From assembly GCA_019638385.1 (NCBI GenBank), contig JAHBTW010000005.1, forward strand, positions 62,001 to 126,000: 64,000 nucleotides of DNA, written 5' to 3'. Shown here one piece after another: positions 20,334 to 28,168 of the stretch. A program made the position numbers and the translations under genes. This DNA is from Saprospiraceae bacterium. Its GTDB lineage: Bacteria; Bacteroidota; Bacteroidia; Chitinophagales; Saprospiraceae. Positions within the stretch are counted from its first letter, which is position 1, and each line of letters opens with the position of its first letter. The notes under the pieces were generated by a model that was not told the origin of the DNA, searched no databases, and worked only from the letters and a program-made list of their open reading frames with translations.

Positions 20334-21221
20334 TCAAAAATGCACCAATTTCACATTGTCGAGCCACACTTTCGCGGTCTTTCTCACCGGCGTCCCATTT
20401 TCTATGGGAATAGCCGCCTGAATTACAATCTGGTATTCGTCAAATCTGCTTTCAAAAATCACCTGGCTGAGGTTGAAATAAATTTTATTCCAATCCTCTC
20501 TGGCAAAGAACCCGGTTTCATAAACCGTGAATCCGGTAGCCGGACCGCCGCTCACATAGCCCACTAAGCCCACGAGCATGGCCACCTCCGATTTGTAGTT
20601 CATTTCCAGATACACGAAGGGCGAATTGCTGTTGAGGTTGCTGAACCGAGGCCAGGCGGCAATTTCCACTAAGTTGTTGGCCGAATCGAGGCTGATCAGC
20701 CCGGAAGCCTGCCCTTCAAACGGCGATTCCGTGCTGCGCTGCATGGCCAGTTCAGGAGCGCCTACGCGCAATTCCCGGAAGATGTGTTCGGGGCCTTCAA
20801 AATCTTCTATAAAGGCAAAACGCGTCTCCGGCAGGTAGCTCGTCACGGGACTAAAGGTGGTGGTTCCGTTGGGTTGAAAGTCCACCTGTACGGACACGGG
20901 CGCGTAAAACGGGTAAATTTCCGGCAATGCCCCTACGCCGTTGTCTTTGATACCGGCTTGTAAAACAACAGTTTGCAAGCCTTCTGCAATCACCGGTATG
21001 GTGGCCGGCAGGCTGTAAACGCCGATGAAATCGGTACCCGAAGAGGCCCACACTTCTGTGATTCTGGCAGAATTGCTCCCCTGCGTAAACGGATTGGTGG
21101 TAATCTGAAACGGCTGTACCACGATATAACCGGGTATCGGCTCATCGGGGTTGATCAGGTCGCAATTCCACAGCGTCAAGGATAGTACCCAAGCCGAGAG
21201 GATATAAAAGGTTGCTTTCAT
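20334..21221 (-). CDS. Predicted lipoprotein of unknown function
   Basis: The 295-residue product has a lipoprotein signal (VLSLTLWNC, Cys about residue 20) and so should be anchored in the outer or inner membrane. The body is beta-rich: an N-terminal Ig-like region and a C-terminal part (AFIEDFEGPEHIFRELRVG ... KVWLDNVKLVHF) that resembles a jelly-roll, carbohydrate-binding-type fold. I do not recognise a family. It lies between the oxidoreductase (39 bases upstream) and the sugar transferase (31 bases downstream) in one operon, which suggests conservation with the glycan genes or simple co-transcription. Confidence 0.8.
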   Translation of the reverse strand: MKATFYILSAWVLSLTLWNCDLINPDEPIPGYIVVQPFQITTNPFTQGSNSARITEVWASSGTDFIGVYSLPATIPVIAEGLQTVVLQAGIKDNGVGALPEIYPFYAPVSVQVDFQPNGTTTFSPVTSYLPETRFAFIEDFEGPEHIFRELRVGAPELAMQRSTESPFEGQASGLISLDSANNLVEIAAWPRFSNLNSNSPFVYLEMNYKSEVAMLVGLVGYVSGGPATGFTVYETGFFAREDWNKIYFNLSQVIFESRFDEYQIVIQAAIPIENGTPVRKTAKVWLDNVKLVHF

Positions 21222-21260
21222 CTACAAGTATGTTTGCTGATCCGAGCCGACGGCCCGGAT

Positions 21261-22268
21261 TCATTTTTTTTGATAAATGCCCGCCGCTGTTTGTCTGCGC
21301 GCGATGTCCTCTATGATCTGGTAAGCCAACTTGAGGGCGTCGTATCCGTCTTCTATGCTCACCCGCGGGCGGGTATTTTGGACGATGCTTTGCGCAAAGC
21401 TCTCCAATTCCATTTTGATGGAATTGACCGGTTCAATGGGCGGCATGTGTACCTGTATAACTTTGGTACCGGTGGAGGTCGGCAATTCCATCATCGGAAT
21501 CCCTTCCATGTTCGGGGCATCGTTTTTGTCGTGCAGTTGGATCACCTGCGCCTGCTTTTCCAGAAAGTCGAGGCTGATATAGGCATCCCGCTGGAAGAGG
21601 CGCACTTTGCGCATCTGCTTGAGGGAGATGCGACTGGCAGTGAGATTGGCCACGCATCCGTTGGCAAATTCGATCCGCGCATTCGCAATGTCGGGGGTAT
21701 CGCTCACCACCGCCACGCCGCCGGCGCTTACCGACAGTACCGGCGCCTGTACTAAGCTGAGCACAATATCGAGATCGTGGATCATCAAATCGAGCACCAC
21801 GGATACATCGGCGCCGCGCGGATTGAAAACCGACAAGCGGTGCGCTTCTATAAACATAGGCTCTACTTTCGTGTCGCCGAGTGCCAGCAGCGCCGGATTG
21901 AATCGCTCCACATGGCCTACCTGTACCTTCACGCCGGCTGCGGCGCTGAGGCGGATCAATTCTTCTGCTTCGGCTAAGGTATGGGTGAGCGGTTTTTCAA
22001 TAAAAATATGCTTGCCCTTCCGAAGCGCTTCGCTCGCCAAAGCAAAGTGGGTGGGCGTAGGCGTCACGATGTCCACCACATCCACCGCATCGAGGAGCGC
22101 TTCTATGGAGTCGAAACGCTTGATGCCGTAGGTTTCCTGCGCCTGCCGGGCCGCCTCGTCGTCGGGGTCGTAAAACCCCGCCAACTTATATACCTCATCG
22201 GCCAAACCGATACACTTGATGTGAATTTTGCCCAGATAACCCGCTCCGAAAACGCCTATTGACAACAT
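21261..22268 (-). CDS. Gfo/Idh/MocA family oxidoreductase
   Basis: The start at 22268 gives MLSIGVFGAGYLGKIH, the NAD(P)-binding Rossmann motif at the very N-terminus, and a 335-residue protein of normal length. The frame is open upstream but that stretch looks non-coding. VDIVTPTPTHFALA and HIFIEKPLTH are the standard Gfo/Idh/MocA motifs, with the catalytic Lys of EKP. DLMIHDLDIVL corresponds to the second conserved block. Such enzymes oxidise or reduce sugars and sugar nucleotides; with the sugar transferase downstream, a UDP-sugar role is likely but the substrate cannot be read from the sequence. A -7 box, TACATTTG on the minus strand, lies about 32 bases upstream of the ATG. Confidence 0.92.
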   Translation of the reverse strand: MLSIGVFGAGYLGKIHIKCIGLADEVYKLAGFYDPDDEAARQAQETYGIKRFDSIEALLDAVDVVDIVTPTPTHFALASEALRKGKHIFIEKPLTHTLAEAEELIRLSAAAGVKVQVGHVERFNPALLALGDTKVEPMFIEAHRLSVFNPRGADVSVVLDLMIHDLDIVLSLVQAPVLSVSAGGVAVVSDTPDIANARIEFANGCVANLTASRISLKQMRKVRLFQRDAYISLDFLEKQAQVIQLHDKNDAPNMEGIPMMELPTSTGTKVIQVHMPPIEPVNSIKMELESFAQSIVQNTRPRVSIEDGYDALKLAYQIIEDIARRQTAAGIYQKK

Positions 22269-22299
22269 GTGCTTGAATTTGCTCCGTCTATTACGGCGG

Positions 22300-22307
22300 C
22301 AAATGTA
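22300..22307 (-). promoter_or_regulatory. -7 box of the oxidoreductase/sugar transferase operon
   Basis: On the minus strand this reads TACATTTG, a perfect TAnnTTTG. It lies about 32 bases before the ATG at 22268. Confidence 0.5.
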
Positions 22308-22695
22308 AGGCAAAAGCCGGTCTTGGCATAGGGAAGCTGTGACAGTAAGTTGAAGGGAGGAATGGAACAAGCCTTTGATAGCAACGAAGTGAGCTTCGGG
22401 CTGACTTGGTCGCCAACCTGACAAAATATTGCATTAAGTCAAAAAGACACAATTTATTAACATGAAAAAATTGGAAACTCCTATTTTTTGTTGCACATTT
22501 GCTCCGCAAACATTTTATGAGCCTCACTCCTGACATGCAATAAATCGGCACAGAGGAACAGAACCCGCGCAATAGCTACCGTACCTCACCTCATCACTAA
22601 ACAAATAACCGGGTATTTTTCATAGCCCGGCAGTTCTGATAGCGCAACAAACAAAATACTAATAATTTTTGCCAAATCAGTGACACAATGGCGCT

Positions 22696-22703
22696 TATAT
22701 TTG
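22696..22703 (+). promoter_or_regulatory. -7 box of the dockerin-like T9SS protein gene
   Basis: TATATTTG, a perfect TAnnTTTG match, lies about 70 bases before the ATG at 22773. A TTTTTG ends at 22671, 24 bases upstream, slightly farther than the usual spacing. Confidence 0.5.
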
Positions 22704-22772
22704 TTATTACGCCCCATTGTCATAATTATAAGTTATTTTTGTTTTCATTCATCAAAATAAAATCTCCCAATT

Positions 22773-25160
22773 ATGAAAAAGCTCTTTACCCTCACAGGTA
22801 TTTTATTTTGTGCCGCCGCTTTGAGCGCTCAATGCCCGGCGCCTCAAAGAACAGCCTATCTTCATGGCAATGAAATACGAGCCTCCGTTACTACCGGCGG
22901 TGATTTGTTCTGGGATGGCGACGACTATGCGAGTTTTCGAATTTACAATGCGCCAGGCCGGCCGGCAACTATTTATGCGCAGGCGCTGTGGCTCGTCGGC
23001 CGGGACCCAGCCGGCAATATGCGGGGCGCCGGACAAGATGTCAGGAGCATTCCGCTAACTCGCTCCGATTACTCCACAGGCCCCTTTGATGTCGGGCAAA
23101 CTTCTGACCCTGCTTATTGTGAACGATGGGATAGAGTCTGGTCCGTAGCTCGGCATGAAATCGAAGCCCACCTTGCTGATTATGCAGATAATCAACAGAT
23201 AGACGCGCCCATTGCGACCATCATGGATTGGCCCGGCCGGGGCAACCCGTACTTTGAGGCCCGGTTGGGGTTCTCTCTGCCTGATGCACCGTACGGGCTG
23301 GCGCCGTTTTTCGATGCTGACGGCGATGGCGTATATGATCCGCTCGCCGGCGATTATCCCATAGTGGAAAGCATGGCGCAAATACCGGAGCAAATCACCT
23401 GGGTAGTTTTCAACGATTTTCATCGGCCGCTACCTGCAACATCCTTCCCTCCGTTGGGCGTAGAAGTGCATCGCACTTCGTGGGTAATGCGTTGTGAAGG
23501 TAATTCCCCGTTGAATCGTACGGTTTTTGTAGGCTACAAAATAATCAACAGGGGAATAGAATTTATAGATTCGGTACGGATGGGTCTGAAGTATAACTTT
23601 CAACTCGGCTGCGATCACGATGACTATTTAGGTTCTTCACCTGCACACAACGCCTTTTTTGTGTACAACCGTTTTCCTGTAGATCAATTATGTTCGTCAA
23701 GTTTTGGCGCCAATCCGCCAGTACAGGCTGTAACCGTACTCAACCGCCCGCTTAATAGTTTCATGGTACTTCTCCAAGGAACGGGCACCTTGTTTTCCCC
23801 TGGCGCTATTTATAACGCGACGCACGGCTTCCACCCTAATGGTGTGCCCATCACGGCTGCCGGTACTGGTTACAACACAGCCGGCGACATAACCCGTTTT
23901 GCTTTCCCCGGCGACCCCAACGATCTCACGCAGTGGTCTATGCATGCAGTAGGAGGTATAGGTTTGAATTTTCCTCCCAATCAATGCGTAGGCGGCATAT
24001 CGCTGGGGCGATTGGAGCCGGGAGAATGGACTACGGTAGAAACCGCTTATCTGTACGTCCGCGAACCGGGCCTCAATCATTTGGAAAATGTAACGGCCAT
24101 GTACCAGCAGTTGGAAGCCCTGCAAGCCGACTATCAAAACGGCTTTGCCGATGAATGCCTGCCGCCGATCATCTGCTCCGATGATTGCGTGTGGCCCGGC
24201 GATGCGAATGCCGACGGTATTGCCAACCACGAAGACATGCTGGCCATCGGGCTGGGCCTGAGCCAATCAGGACCGACACGGGAGGGCATCCTGAACTGGT
24301 CGCCCTGGTTTGCAGAAAATTGGTCCACCGCAGGCCGGAAGCACGCCGACACCGACGGCAACGGGGCCATCAACACCGGCGATGCCGTTATTACGCGCCA
24401 GCACTACGGCTTCACCCGCCCCGACTATGTGGCGCCGCCCGACACCTATCCGCAAGGGCCGGAACTGACCATTACGCCTTTTCAGGCAAACATTAATTTT
24501 TCCAACATCACGGCGGGGAAAGTCATTTTCACACGCATTAGCCTGATCAATGTACCTGAACTCAAAGGATTGTCTTTTTCGTTAGAATACGATTCACGCT
24601 ATTTTGAAGGTATTCTCGGCATCTCTAATTTTGCGGGTTCCACCAACCTTAGACTCATCTATCGTGATCCTATCGCCCACCAGTTGGATTTTGCGTGGTA
24701 CAGACATGAAGCGGGCGCTCTCATCGGTGCGCAAAACTCGCTTCATCTGTTTAACATCAAAGCGCGCGACAATTTCAGTGAGCCGGTTCCATCCGACACC
24801 ACTTATATTCGCTTCAAAAACATCATCGGCATCCGGGAAGACGGTTCGCTCATCCCCGTCGGCGGCACAGATTTATTGGCCACCTTCCTCGGCGTAACGG
24901 TTGCCGATGAGGAGCAGGCGCCCCTGTCGGCGGTACGGCTGTTTCCCAATCCTACGGACGGGCTATTGCACTTGCAATTCCCCGAGCAGCGGCTCGACCG
25001 CATTGCGCTCCTCACAACAACCGGGCAGGTGCTGCGCGTAGCTGAAGGGCCGTTTTTCGATACTCATCAACTCCATCTGGAAGGCTTGCCGGCCGGTATG
25101 TACTTTGTGCGATTGGAGCAGGCCGAACAGACGACGGTGCGGAAGGTCGTACTGCGATAG
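22773..25160 (+). CDS. T9SS type A sorted secreted protein with dockerin-like EF-hand pair
   Basis: The 795-residue protein has a signal peptide (FCAAALSAQ, residue 20). The N-terminal 450 residues form a domain seen in large Bacteroidota secreted proteins (DLFWDGDDYASFRIYNAPG); its function is unknown. Residues of about 470-545 contain two calcium-loop motifs, DANADGIANHED and DTDGNGAINTGD, spaced like the duplicated loops of a type I dockerin. A cohesin-like or Ig-like beta domain follows (AGKVIFTRISLINVPELKG). The end, VRLFPNPTDGLLHLQF to VRKVVLR, is a type A T9SS sorting domain. It has its own predicted promoter and no obvious partner. Confidence 0.9.
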   Translation: MKKLFTLTGILFCAAALSAQCPAPQRTAYLHGNEIRASVTTGGDLFWDGDDYASFRIYNAPGRPATIYAQALWLVGRDPAGNMRGAGQDVRSIPLTRSDYSTGPFDVGQTSDPAYCERWDRVWSVARHEIEAHLADYADNQQIDAPIATIMDWPGRGNPYFEARLGFSLPDAPYGLAPFFDADGDGVYDPLAGDYPIVESMAQIPEQITWVVFNDFHRPLPATSFPPLGVEVHRTSWVMRCEGNSPLNRTVFVGYKIINRGIEFIDSVRMGLKYNFQLGCDHDDYLGSSPAHNAFFVYNRFPVDQLCSSSFGANPPVQAVTVLNRPLNSFMVLLQGTGTLFSPGAIYNATHGFHPNGVPITAAGTGYNTAGDITRFAFPGDPNDLTQWSMHAVGGIGLNFPPNQCVGGISLGRLEPGEWTTVETAYLYVREPGLNHLENVTAMYQQLEALQADYQNGFADECLPPIICSDDCVWPGDANADGIANHEDMLAIGLGLSQSGPTREGILNWSPWFAENWSTAGRKHADTDGNGAINTGDAVITRQHYGFTRPDYVAPPDTYPQGPELTITPFQANINFSNITAGKVIFTRISLINVPELKGLSFSLEYDSRYFEGILGISNFAGSTNLRLIYRDPIAHQLDFAWYRHEAGALIGAQNSLHLFNIKARDNFSEPVPSDTTYIRFKNIIGIREDGSLIPVGGTDLLATFLGVTVADEEQAPLSAVRLFPNPTDGLLHLQFPEQRLDRIALLTTTGQVLRVAEGPFFDTHQLHLEGLPAGMYFVRLEQAEQTTVRKVVLR

Positions 25161-25178
25161 GCGATTTATTTCCACAGA

Positions 25179-25478
25179 TTACCGATAGTACATCAGCACA
25201 GCGCCGAAAACGGTGATGAGCACAATAAGCACGGAGGCCATGCGCACCGATAGTCGGATGTAGCGCACGAAGGAAAGTATATCTGTGCGGGACTGCGGAT
25301 AGCGGGGGAGAATCTCTTTTTCTAATCGGCTGCGATTGAAAAAATGGACTGTGCCGAACTGCACCCCGCTGCGCGTAAGCCGCTGATAGGTGCGCAACAC
25401 CTTGATACGGAAGTAAAAATTGAGGAAAACCATAGCGGCGAATAACCCCAACAAAGAAAACATCAGAAGAATTTGCAT
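25179..25478 (-). CDS. Small membrane protein of unknown function
   Basis: The 99-residue protein has one hydrophobic segment at each end (LLMFSLLGLFAAMVFLNFYF and MASVLIVLITVFGAVLMYY) around a basic, Arg/Tyr-rich soluble middle. I do not recognise a family. It is convergent with the T9SS protein gene. A strong hairpin followed by a U-run lies 33 bases upstream of its start, so its expression may depend on read-through of that terminator. Confidence 0.6.
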   Translation of the reverse strand: MQILLMFSLLGLFAAMVFLNFYFRIKVLRTYQRLTRSGVQFGTVHFFNRSRLEKEILPRYPQSRTDILSFVRYIRLSVRMASVLIVLITVFGAVLMYYR

Positions 25479-25504
25479 GGCGGTTGTGCTGTACGAAACG
25501 TCCT

Positions 25505-25545
25505 AAAAATGAAAAGTGCTGAAGCCGGGCGGCTTCGCACTTTTC
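25505..25545 (-). terminator. Strong intrinsic terminator (minus strand)
   Basis: GAAAAGTGC (25511-25519) pairs with GCACTTTTC (25537-25545), and GAAGCC pairs with GGCTTC inside it around a four-base loop, with one bulged base. On the minus strand the stem is followed directly by ATTTTT. On the plus strand no T-run follows, so it acts on minus-strand transcripts. Confidence 0.75.
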
Positions 25546-25659
25546 GGAAAAAAACTAAACCCCAGTTATAGATCTTTAGAAAAACTTCTTCTCTTTAGTG
25601 AACGATGATTGCTGCTACCTCTTTATCTCCTCCTCCAAAAAACGTTATCAACTCTTGAC
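25505..25659 (-). ncRNA. Candidate small RNA or attenuated leader
   Basis: A consensus Bacteroidota promoter on the minus strand (25664-25694) predicts a start near 25658, and a strong intrinsic terminator ends at about 25505. This defines a transcript of about 150 bases with no recognised gene. It contains a short frame from a TTG at 25651 to TAA at 25595, reading MITFFGGGDKEVAAIIVH with initiator Met assumed. It could be an independent sRNA, a leader-peptide attenuator for the 99-residue membrane protein gene, or a short peptide gene. No known RNA family was recognised. Confidence 0.4.
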
Positions 25660-25663
25660 GATG

Positions 25664-25694
25664 CGAAAGTATTGTAGTTTTTCAAATCCGCAAA
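25664..25694 (-). promoter_or_regulatory. Bacteroidota-type promoter for the candidate small RNA
   Basis: On the minus strand a T-run ending in TTTG (25694-25691) is followed by a 19-base spacer and TACTTTCG (25671-25664). Spacing and both boxes agree with the TTTG-N19-TAnnTTTG consensus. Confidence 0.6.
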
Positions 25695-25911
25695 AAAAAA
25701 ATTGAAAAAAAAATTGAGACTTAACTCATTTGAAGCATTTCACAGGATAGAGGATTCGATACTTGGTGCTACGTTTCTTTCTAATTCGAAAGCAAATTTA
25801 ATACATAACCTTTGGACATGCAAGCGAACGGCAATATTTTTTTTTGAAAAATTACTCAACTGCCATTTACGCCTTCCATCCATCCTATTCAGCGCCGGGC
25901 AGCCGTAACAT

Positions 25912-27258
25912 TCAATTCTTTGGCTCCTGTACCTGAAGATACGCCGCAATCCGATCGTTGAAGCTGCTCATTTGTTCGCCATGCTGACTTTCGTCCAAGC
26001 CTGCGGCCTCTTGTTCCTCCGTTACGCGGATGGGCAAAATCCAGTTGGTAAGCCGAAGTAGCAGCCATGCGCCGCCAAACGTAAAAGCTGCCACAATGCC
26101 TAAGGCTAGCAGGTGGTGAAGGAAAGTGTCCGTTTGGCCGTAAAACAAGCCTACGCCTGAAGCGAAAATCCCCGTCATCAGCATACCTACGATGCCGCCG
26201 ATGCCGTGGCAGGGAAACACGTCCAACGTATCGTCCAATCGGGTACGGCTGAACAGCGATACTGCCAGATTGCTCACAATGGCGGCGCTGAAACCGATGA
26301 AAAAACTTTGCCCTATGGTAACAAACCCGGCAGCAGGCGTTATGGCGACCAAGCCCACCACTGCGCCGATACAGGCGCCCATTGCTGAAATCTTTTTGCC
26401 GCGCACCCCGTCGAAAAACACCCAGGTGAGCATAGCCGATGCCGATGCCATATTGGTAGTGGCAAAAGCAAGGGTGGCCGTCTCATTGGCGCCGAGCGCC
26501 GAGCCGCCGTTGAACCCAAACCAACCGAACCACAGCAGTCCGGTACCGAGGATGACGTAAGGAATATTGGCCGGCGCGCTATGCTTTATCACGCCTTTGC
26601 GCGGGCCTAAGATGGCCGCCGCCGCAATGGCCGCAAAGCCCGCCGACATGTGTACTACCGTGCCGCCCGCAAAATCGAGTACGCCCATTTGCCGAAGGAA
26701 TCCTTCCGGGTGCCAGGTCCAATGCGCCAGCGGGCAATAAATGAGCAAGGTGAACAACACGATGAAGATCAAATAGCTGGAAAAGCGCACCCGCTCGGCA
26801 AAGCTGCCCGTGATGAGCGCCGGGGTGATGATCGCAAATTTGAGTTGAAAAAAAGCAAACAGCATCAGCGGAATGGTGGGCGCCAGGTCGGGATGCGTAT
26901 TCAGCCCTACCCCGCGAAACAGCGCAAAAGTGCCCGGATTGCCTACAAAGCCGCCGTAGCTATCGCCGAAGGCCAAGCTGAAACCCACGGCAAACCACAA
27001 AAAGCTCACCACGCCCAGAGCGATGAAACTCTGCAACATCGTAGATACTACGTTTTTATAACCGACCATGCCGCCGTAAAAAAAGGAAAGCCCCGGCGTC
27101 ATCAGCAGCACCAAGCCCGCTGAGACCAACATATAAGCAGTGTCGGCCTGATTGATGGGCGCCGCGCCGGACTCCGGAGTGATGTTGCCCGGCGCAAATA
27201 TGCCGGCCACAGAAAGTGCCGCAAGAATGATGAATGCCAATAGCCGTCGTGTTTTCAT
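25912..27258 (-). CDS. amt: Ammonium transporter (Amt/MEP/Rh family)
   Basis: The start at 27258 gives a 448-residue protein with a signal-like first hydrophobic segment (LLAFIILAALSVAGIFAPG), as in other Amt precursors, and about 11 further membrane segments. Family motifs are clear: DTAYMLVSAGLVLLMTPGLSFFYGGMV, LWFAVGFSLAFGD, DFAGGTVVHMSAGFAA, LLWFGWFGFNGGSA and the twin-His region FPCHGIGGIVGMLMTGIFA. It conducts ammonium into the cytoplasm. The usual PII partner gene (glnK/glnB) is not next to it. The longer upstream frame to 27297 adds only a basic, non-conserved stretch. Confidence 0.96.
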   Translation of the reverse strand: MKTRRLLAFIILAALSVAGIFAPGNITPESGAAPINQADTAYMLVSAGLVLLMTPGLSFFYGGMVGYKNVVSTMLQSFIALGVVSFLWFAVGFSLAFGDSYGGFVGNPGTFALFRGVGLNTHPDLAPTIPLMLFAFFQLKFAIITPALITGSFAERVRFSSYLIFIVLFTLLIYCPLAHWTWHPEGFLRQMGVLDFAGGTVVHMSAGFAAIAAAAILGPRKGVIKHSAPANIPYVILGTGLLWFGWFGFNGGSALGANETATLAFATTNMASASAMLTWVFFDGVRGKKISAMGACIGAVVGLVAITPAAGFVTIGQSFFIGFSAAIVSNLAVSLFSRTRLDDTLDVFPCHGIGGIVGMLMTGIFASGVGLFYGQTDTFLHHLLALGIVAAFTFGGAWLLLRLTNWILPIRVTEEQEAAGLDESQHGEQMSSFNDRIAAYLQVQEPKN

Positions 27259-27519
27259 GCCGTTGAGTTTTGCCCTTTTGCACACCCGGAGCGGCAAAAG
27301 GAAGTTGAATGAACGCTATGTTGGCTTTACCGGCAGGGAAGAACAGAACGGGATAAAAAAAGCTCTATTCCCGAAACGAGTGGCAAAAATTCAAAAAAGA
27401 TCAAATCCAACAAAGAGAAGTGTAAAAAAATAGCGATTTTATTGTAAAAAAACCAAAAGACGCCTCCGCTGACTGTTGTAATTATTTTTGCAACATCATT
27501 GCATTTCAAAAACATTTTC

Positions 27520-27527
27520 TATTTTTG
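27520..27527 (+). promoter_or_regulatory. -7 box for the small lipoprotein gene
   Basis: TATTTTTG is a perfect TAnnTTTG match, 46 bases before the ATG. A second copy at 27483-27490 could serve an alternative promoter. Confidence 0.5.
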
Positions 27528-27544
27528 CATCGTTGATGCAAAAA
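27522..27544. promoter_or_regulatory. Inverted repeat over the promoter, possible operator
   Basis: TTTTTGCATC and its exact reverse complement GATGCAAAAA flank a three-base centre. The left arm lies inside the -7 box and the centre is where transcription should begin, as expected for a repressor site. No regulator gene is adjacent. Confidence 0.45.
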
Positions 27545-27573
27545 CTATTATTCACTCACAAAATTGATCGTTT

Positions 27574-27972
27574 ATGAAATTGCGGAATTCACTGTTCATT
27601 GCCCTGTTCGGGGCCTTACTGTTAACGGCTGCCGGTTGTGAAAAAGAAGCCTCTAATGAGATTACTATCAACATCATTTCCCCGGTGGCAGATCAGGTGA
27701 TGGCCAATCCCGGCAGCGTGCTCATTCATATTGAATTTGAAGCTACGGAGGAAAATGAAGCCATTGAAGTTTATATCCACCGGGACGGCAACGTCAATGA
27801 CGTTGTTTTTGAATGGGACACGCACGAACACGACAAGAAGATCGTGCTCATGGAAACGATTGACTTGTCGTCCTATCCTTCCGGCACCAAGTTTCACCTC
27901 GAAGCGGAGGCCTGCAAAGACCACGACTGCAAAAACAGGGTAAGCAAACACATTGAGTTCACTATTCCCTGA
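27574..27972 (+). CDS. Small lipoprotein of unknown function
   Basis: The 132-residue protein has a lipobox (ALLLTAAGC, Cys 22). The mature part, from EITINIISP, is predicted to be an all-beta Ig-like domain with two His/Asp-rich stretches (YIHRDGNVNDVVFEWDTHEHDKK and KDHDC) that could bind a metal. That is an observation, not a family match. The gene is monocistronic: its own promoter with an inverted repeat lies upstream and a strong terminator lies 33 bases after the stop. Confidence 0.75.
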   Translation: MKLRNSLFIALFGALLLTAAGCEKEASNEITINIISPVADQVMANPGSVLIHIEFEATEENEAIEVYIHRDGNVNDVVFEWDTHEHDKKIVLMETIDLSSYPSGTKFHLEAEACKDHDCKNRVSKHIEFTIP

Positions 27973-28005
27973 ACAAGCTATTTAGTTCAAGTAATCGCAT
28001 TTTCG

Positions 28006-28040
28006 AGCCGGCAAAGTTGTTTTGCCGGCTTTTTCTTTTG
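28006..28040 (+). terminator. Intrinsic terminator after the small lipoprotein gene
   Basis: AGCCGGCAAA (28006-28015) and TTTGCCGGCT (28021-28030) form a perfect 10-base stem with a five-base loop, followed by TTTTCTTTT. Confidence 0.85.
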
Positions 28041-28094
28041 GCGCATATTGCATCTTTCCCGGGGCAATATCGGCGGGTATTGGCATTATACGGG

Positions 28095-28102
28095 TAAATT
28101 TG
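28095..28102 (+). promoter_or_regulatory. -7 box of the TPR/CHAT-like gene
   Basis: TAAATTTG matches TAnnTTTG perfectly, 67 bases before the ATG at 28169 and after the preceding terminator. Confidence 0.5.
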
Positions 28103-28168
28103 CGGCGGACCGGCGGAGTAAACCCACCGTCCTTATCGCAATACACACTTGCTCAAGAATTTAGAGGC

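Larger units (their letters stand above)
22269..22772. other. Long intergenic region between divergent genes
   Basis: This 504-base gap separates the oxidoreductase from the divergent T9SS protein gene. I see a minus-strand -7 box at 22300-22307 and a plus-strand -7 box at 22696-22703. The middle has no convincing open frame, tRNA or repeat. Composition is more AT-rich towards the right end. Confidence 0.5.
25479..25911. other. AT-rich intergenic region holding a candidate small transcript
   Basis: These 433 bases separate the ammonium transporter gene from the small membrane protein gene, both on the minus strand. The left half holds a minus-strand promoter, a roughly 150-base transcript region and a terminator, listed separately. 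The right half, about 25700-25911, is AT-rich with long A/T runs and shows nothing I can assign. Confidence 0.5.
27259..27573. other. Intergenic region between divergent amt and lipoprotein genes
   Basis: This AT-rich gap of 315 bases holds two plus-strand TATTTTTG boxes (27483-27490 and 27520-27527) and an inverted repeat over the second one. No -7 box matching the consensus was found for amt. No small gene or RNA was recognised. Confidence 0.45.

Noticed and set aside
25620..25640. GGAGGAGGAG (minus strand) as a Shine-Dalgarno sequence
   Set aside because: No start codon follows at a suitable distance, and other starts in the window do not use such sites.
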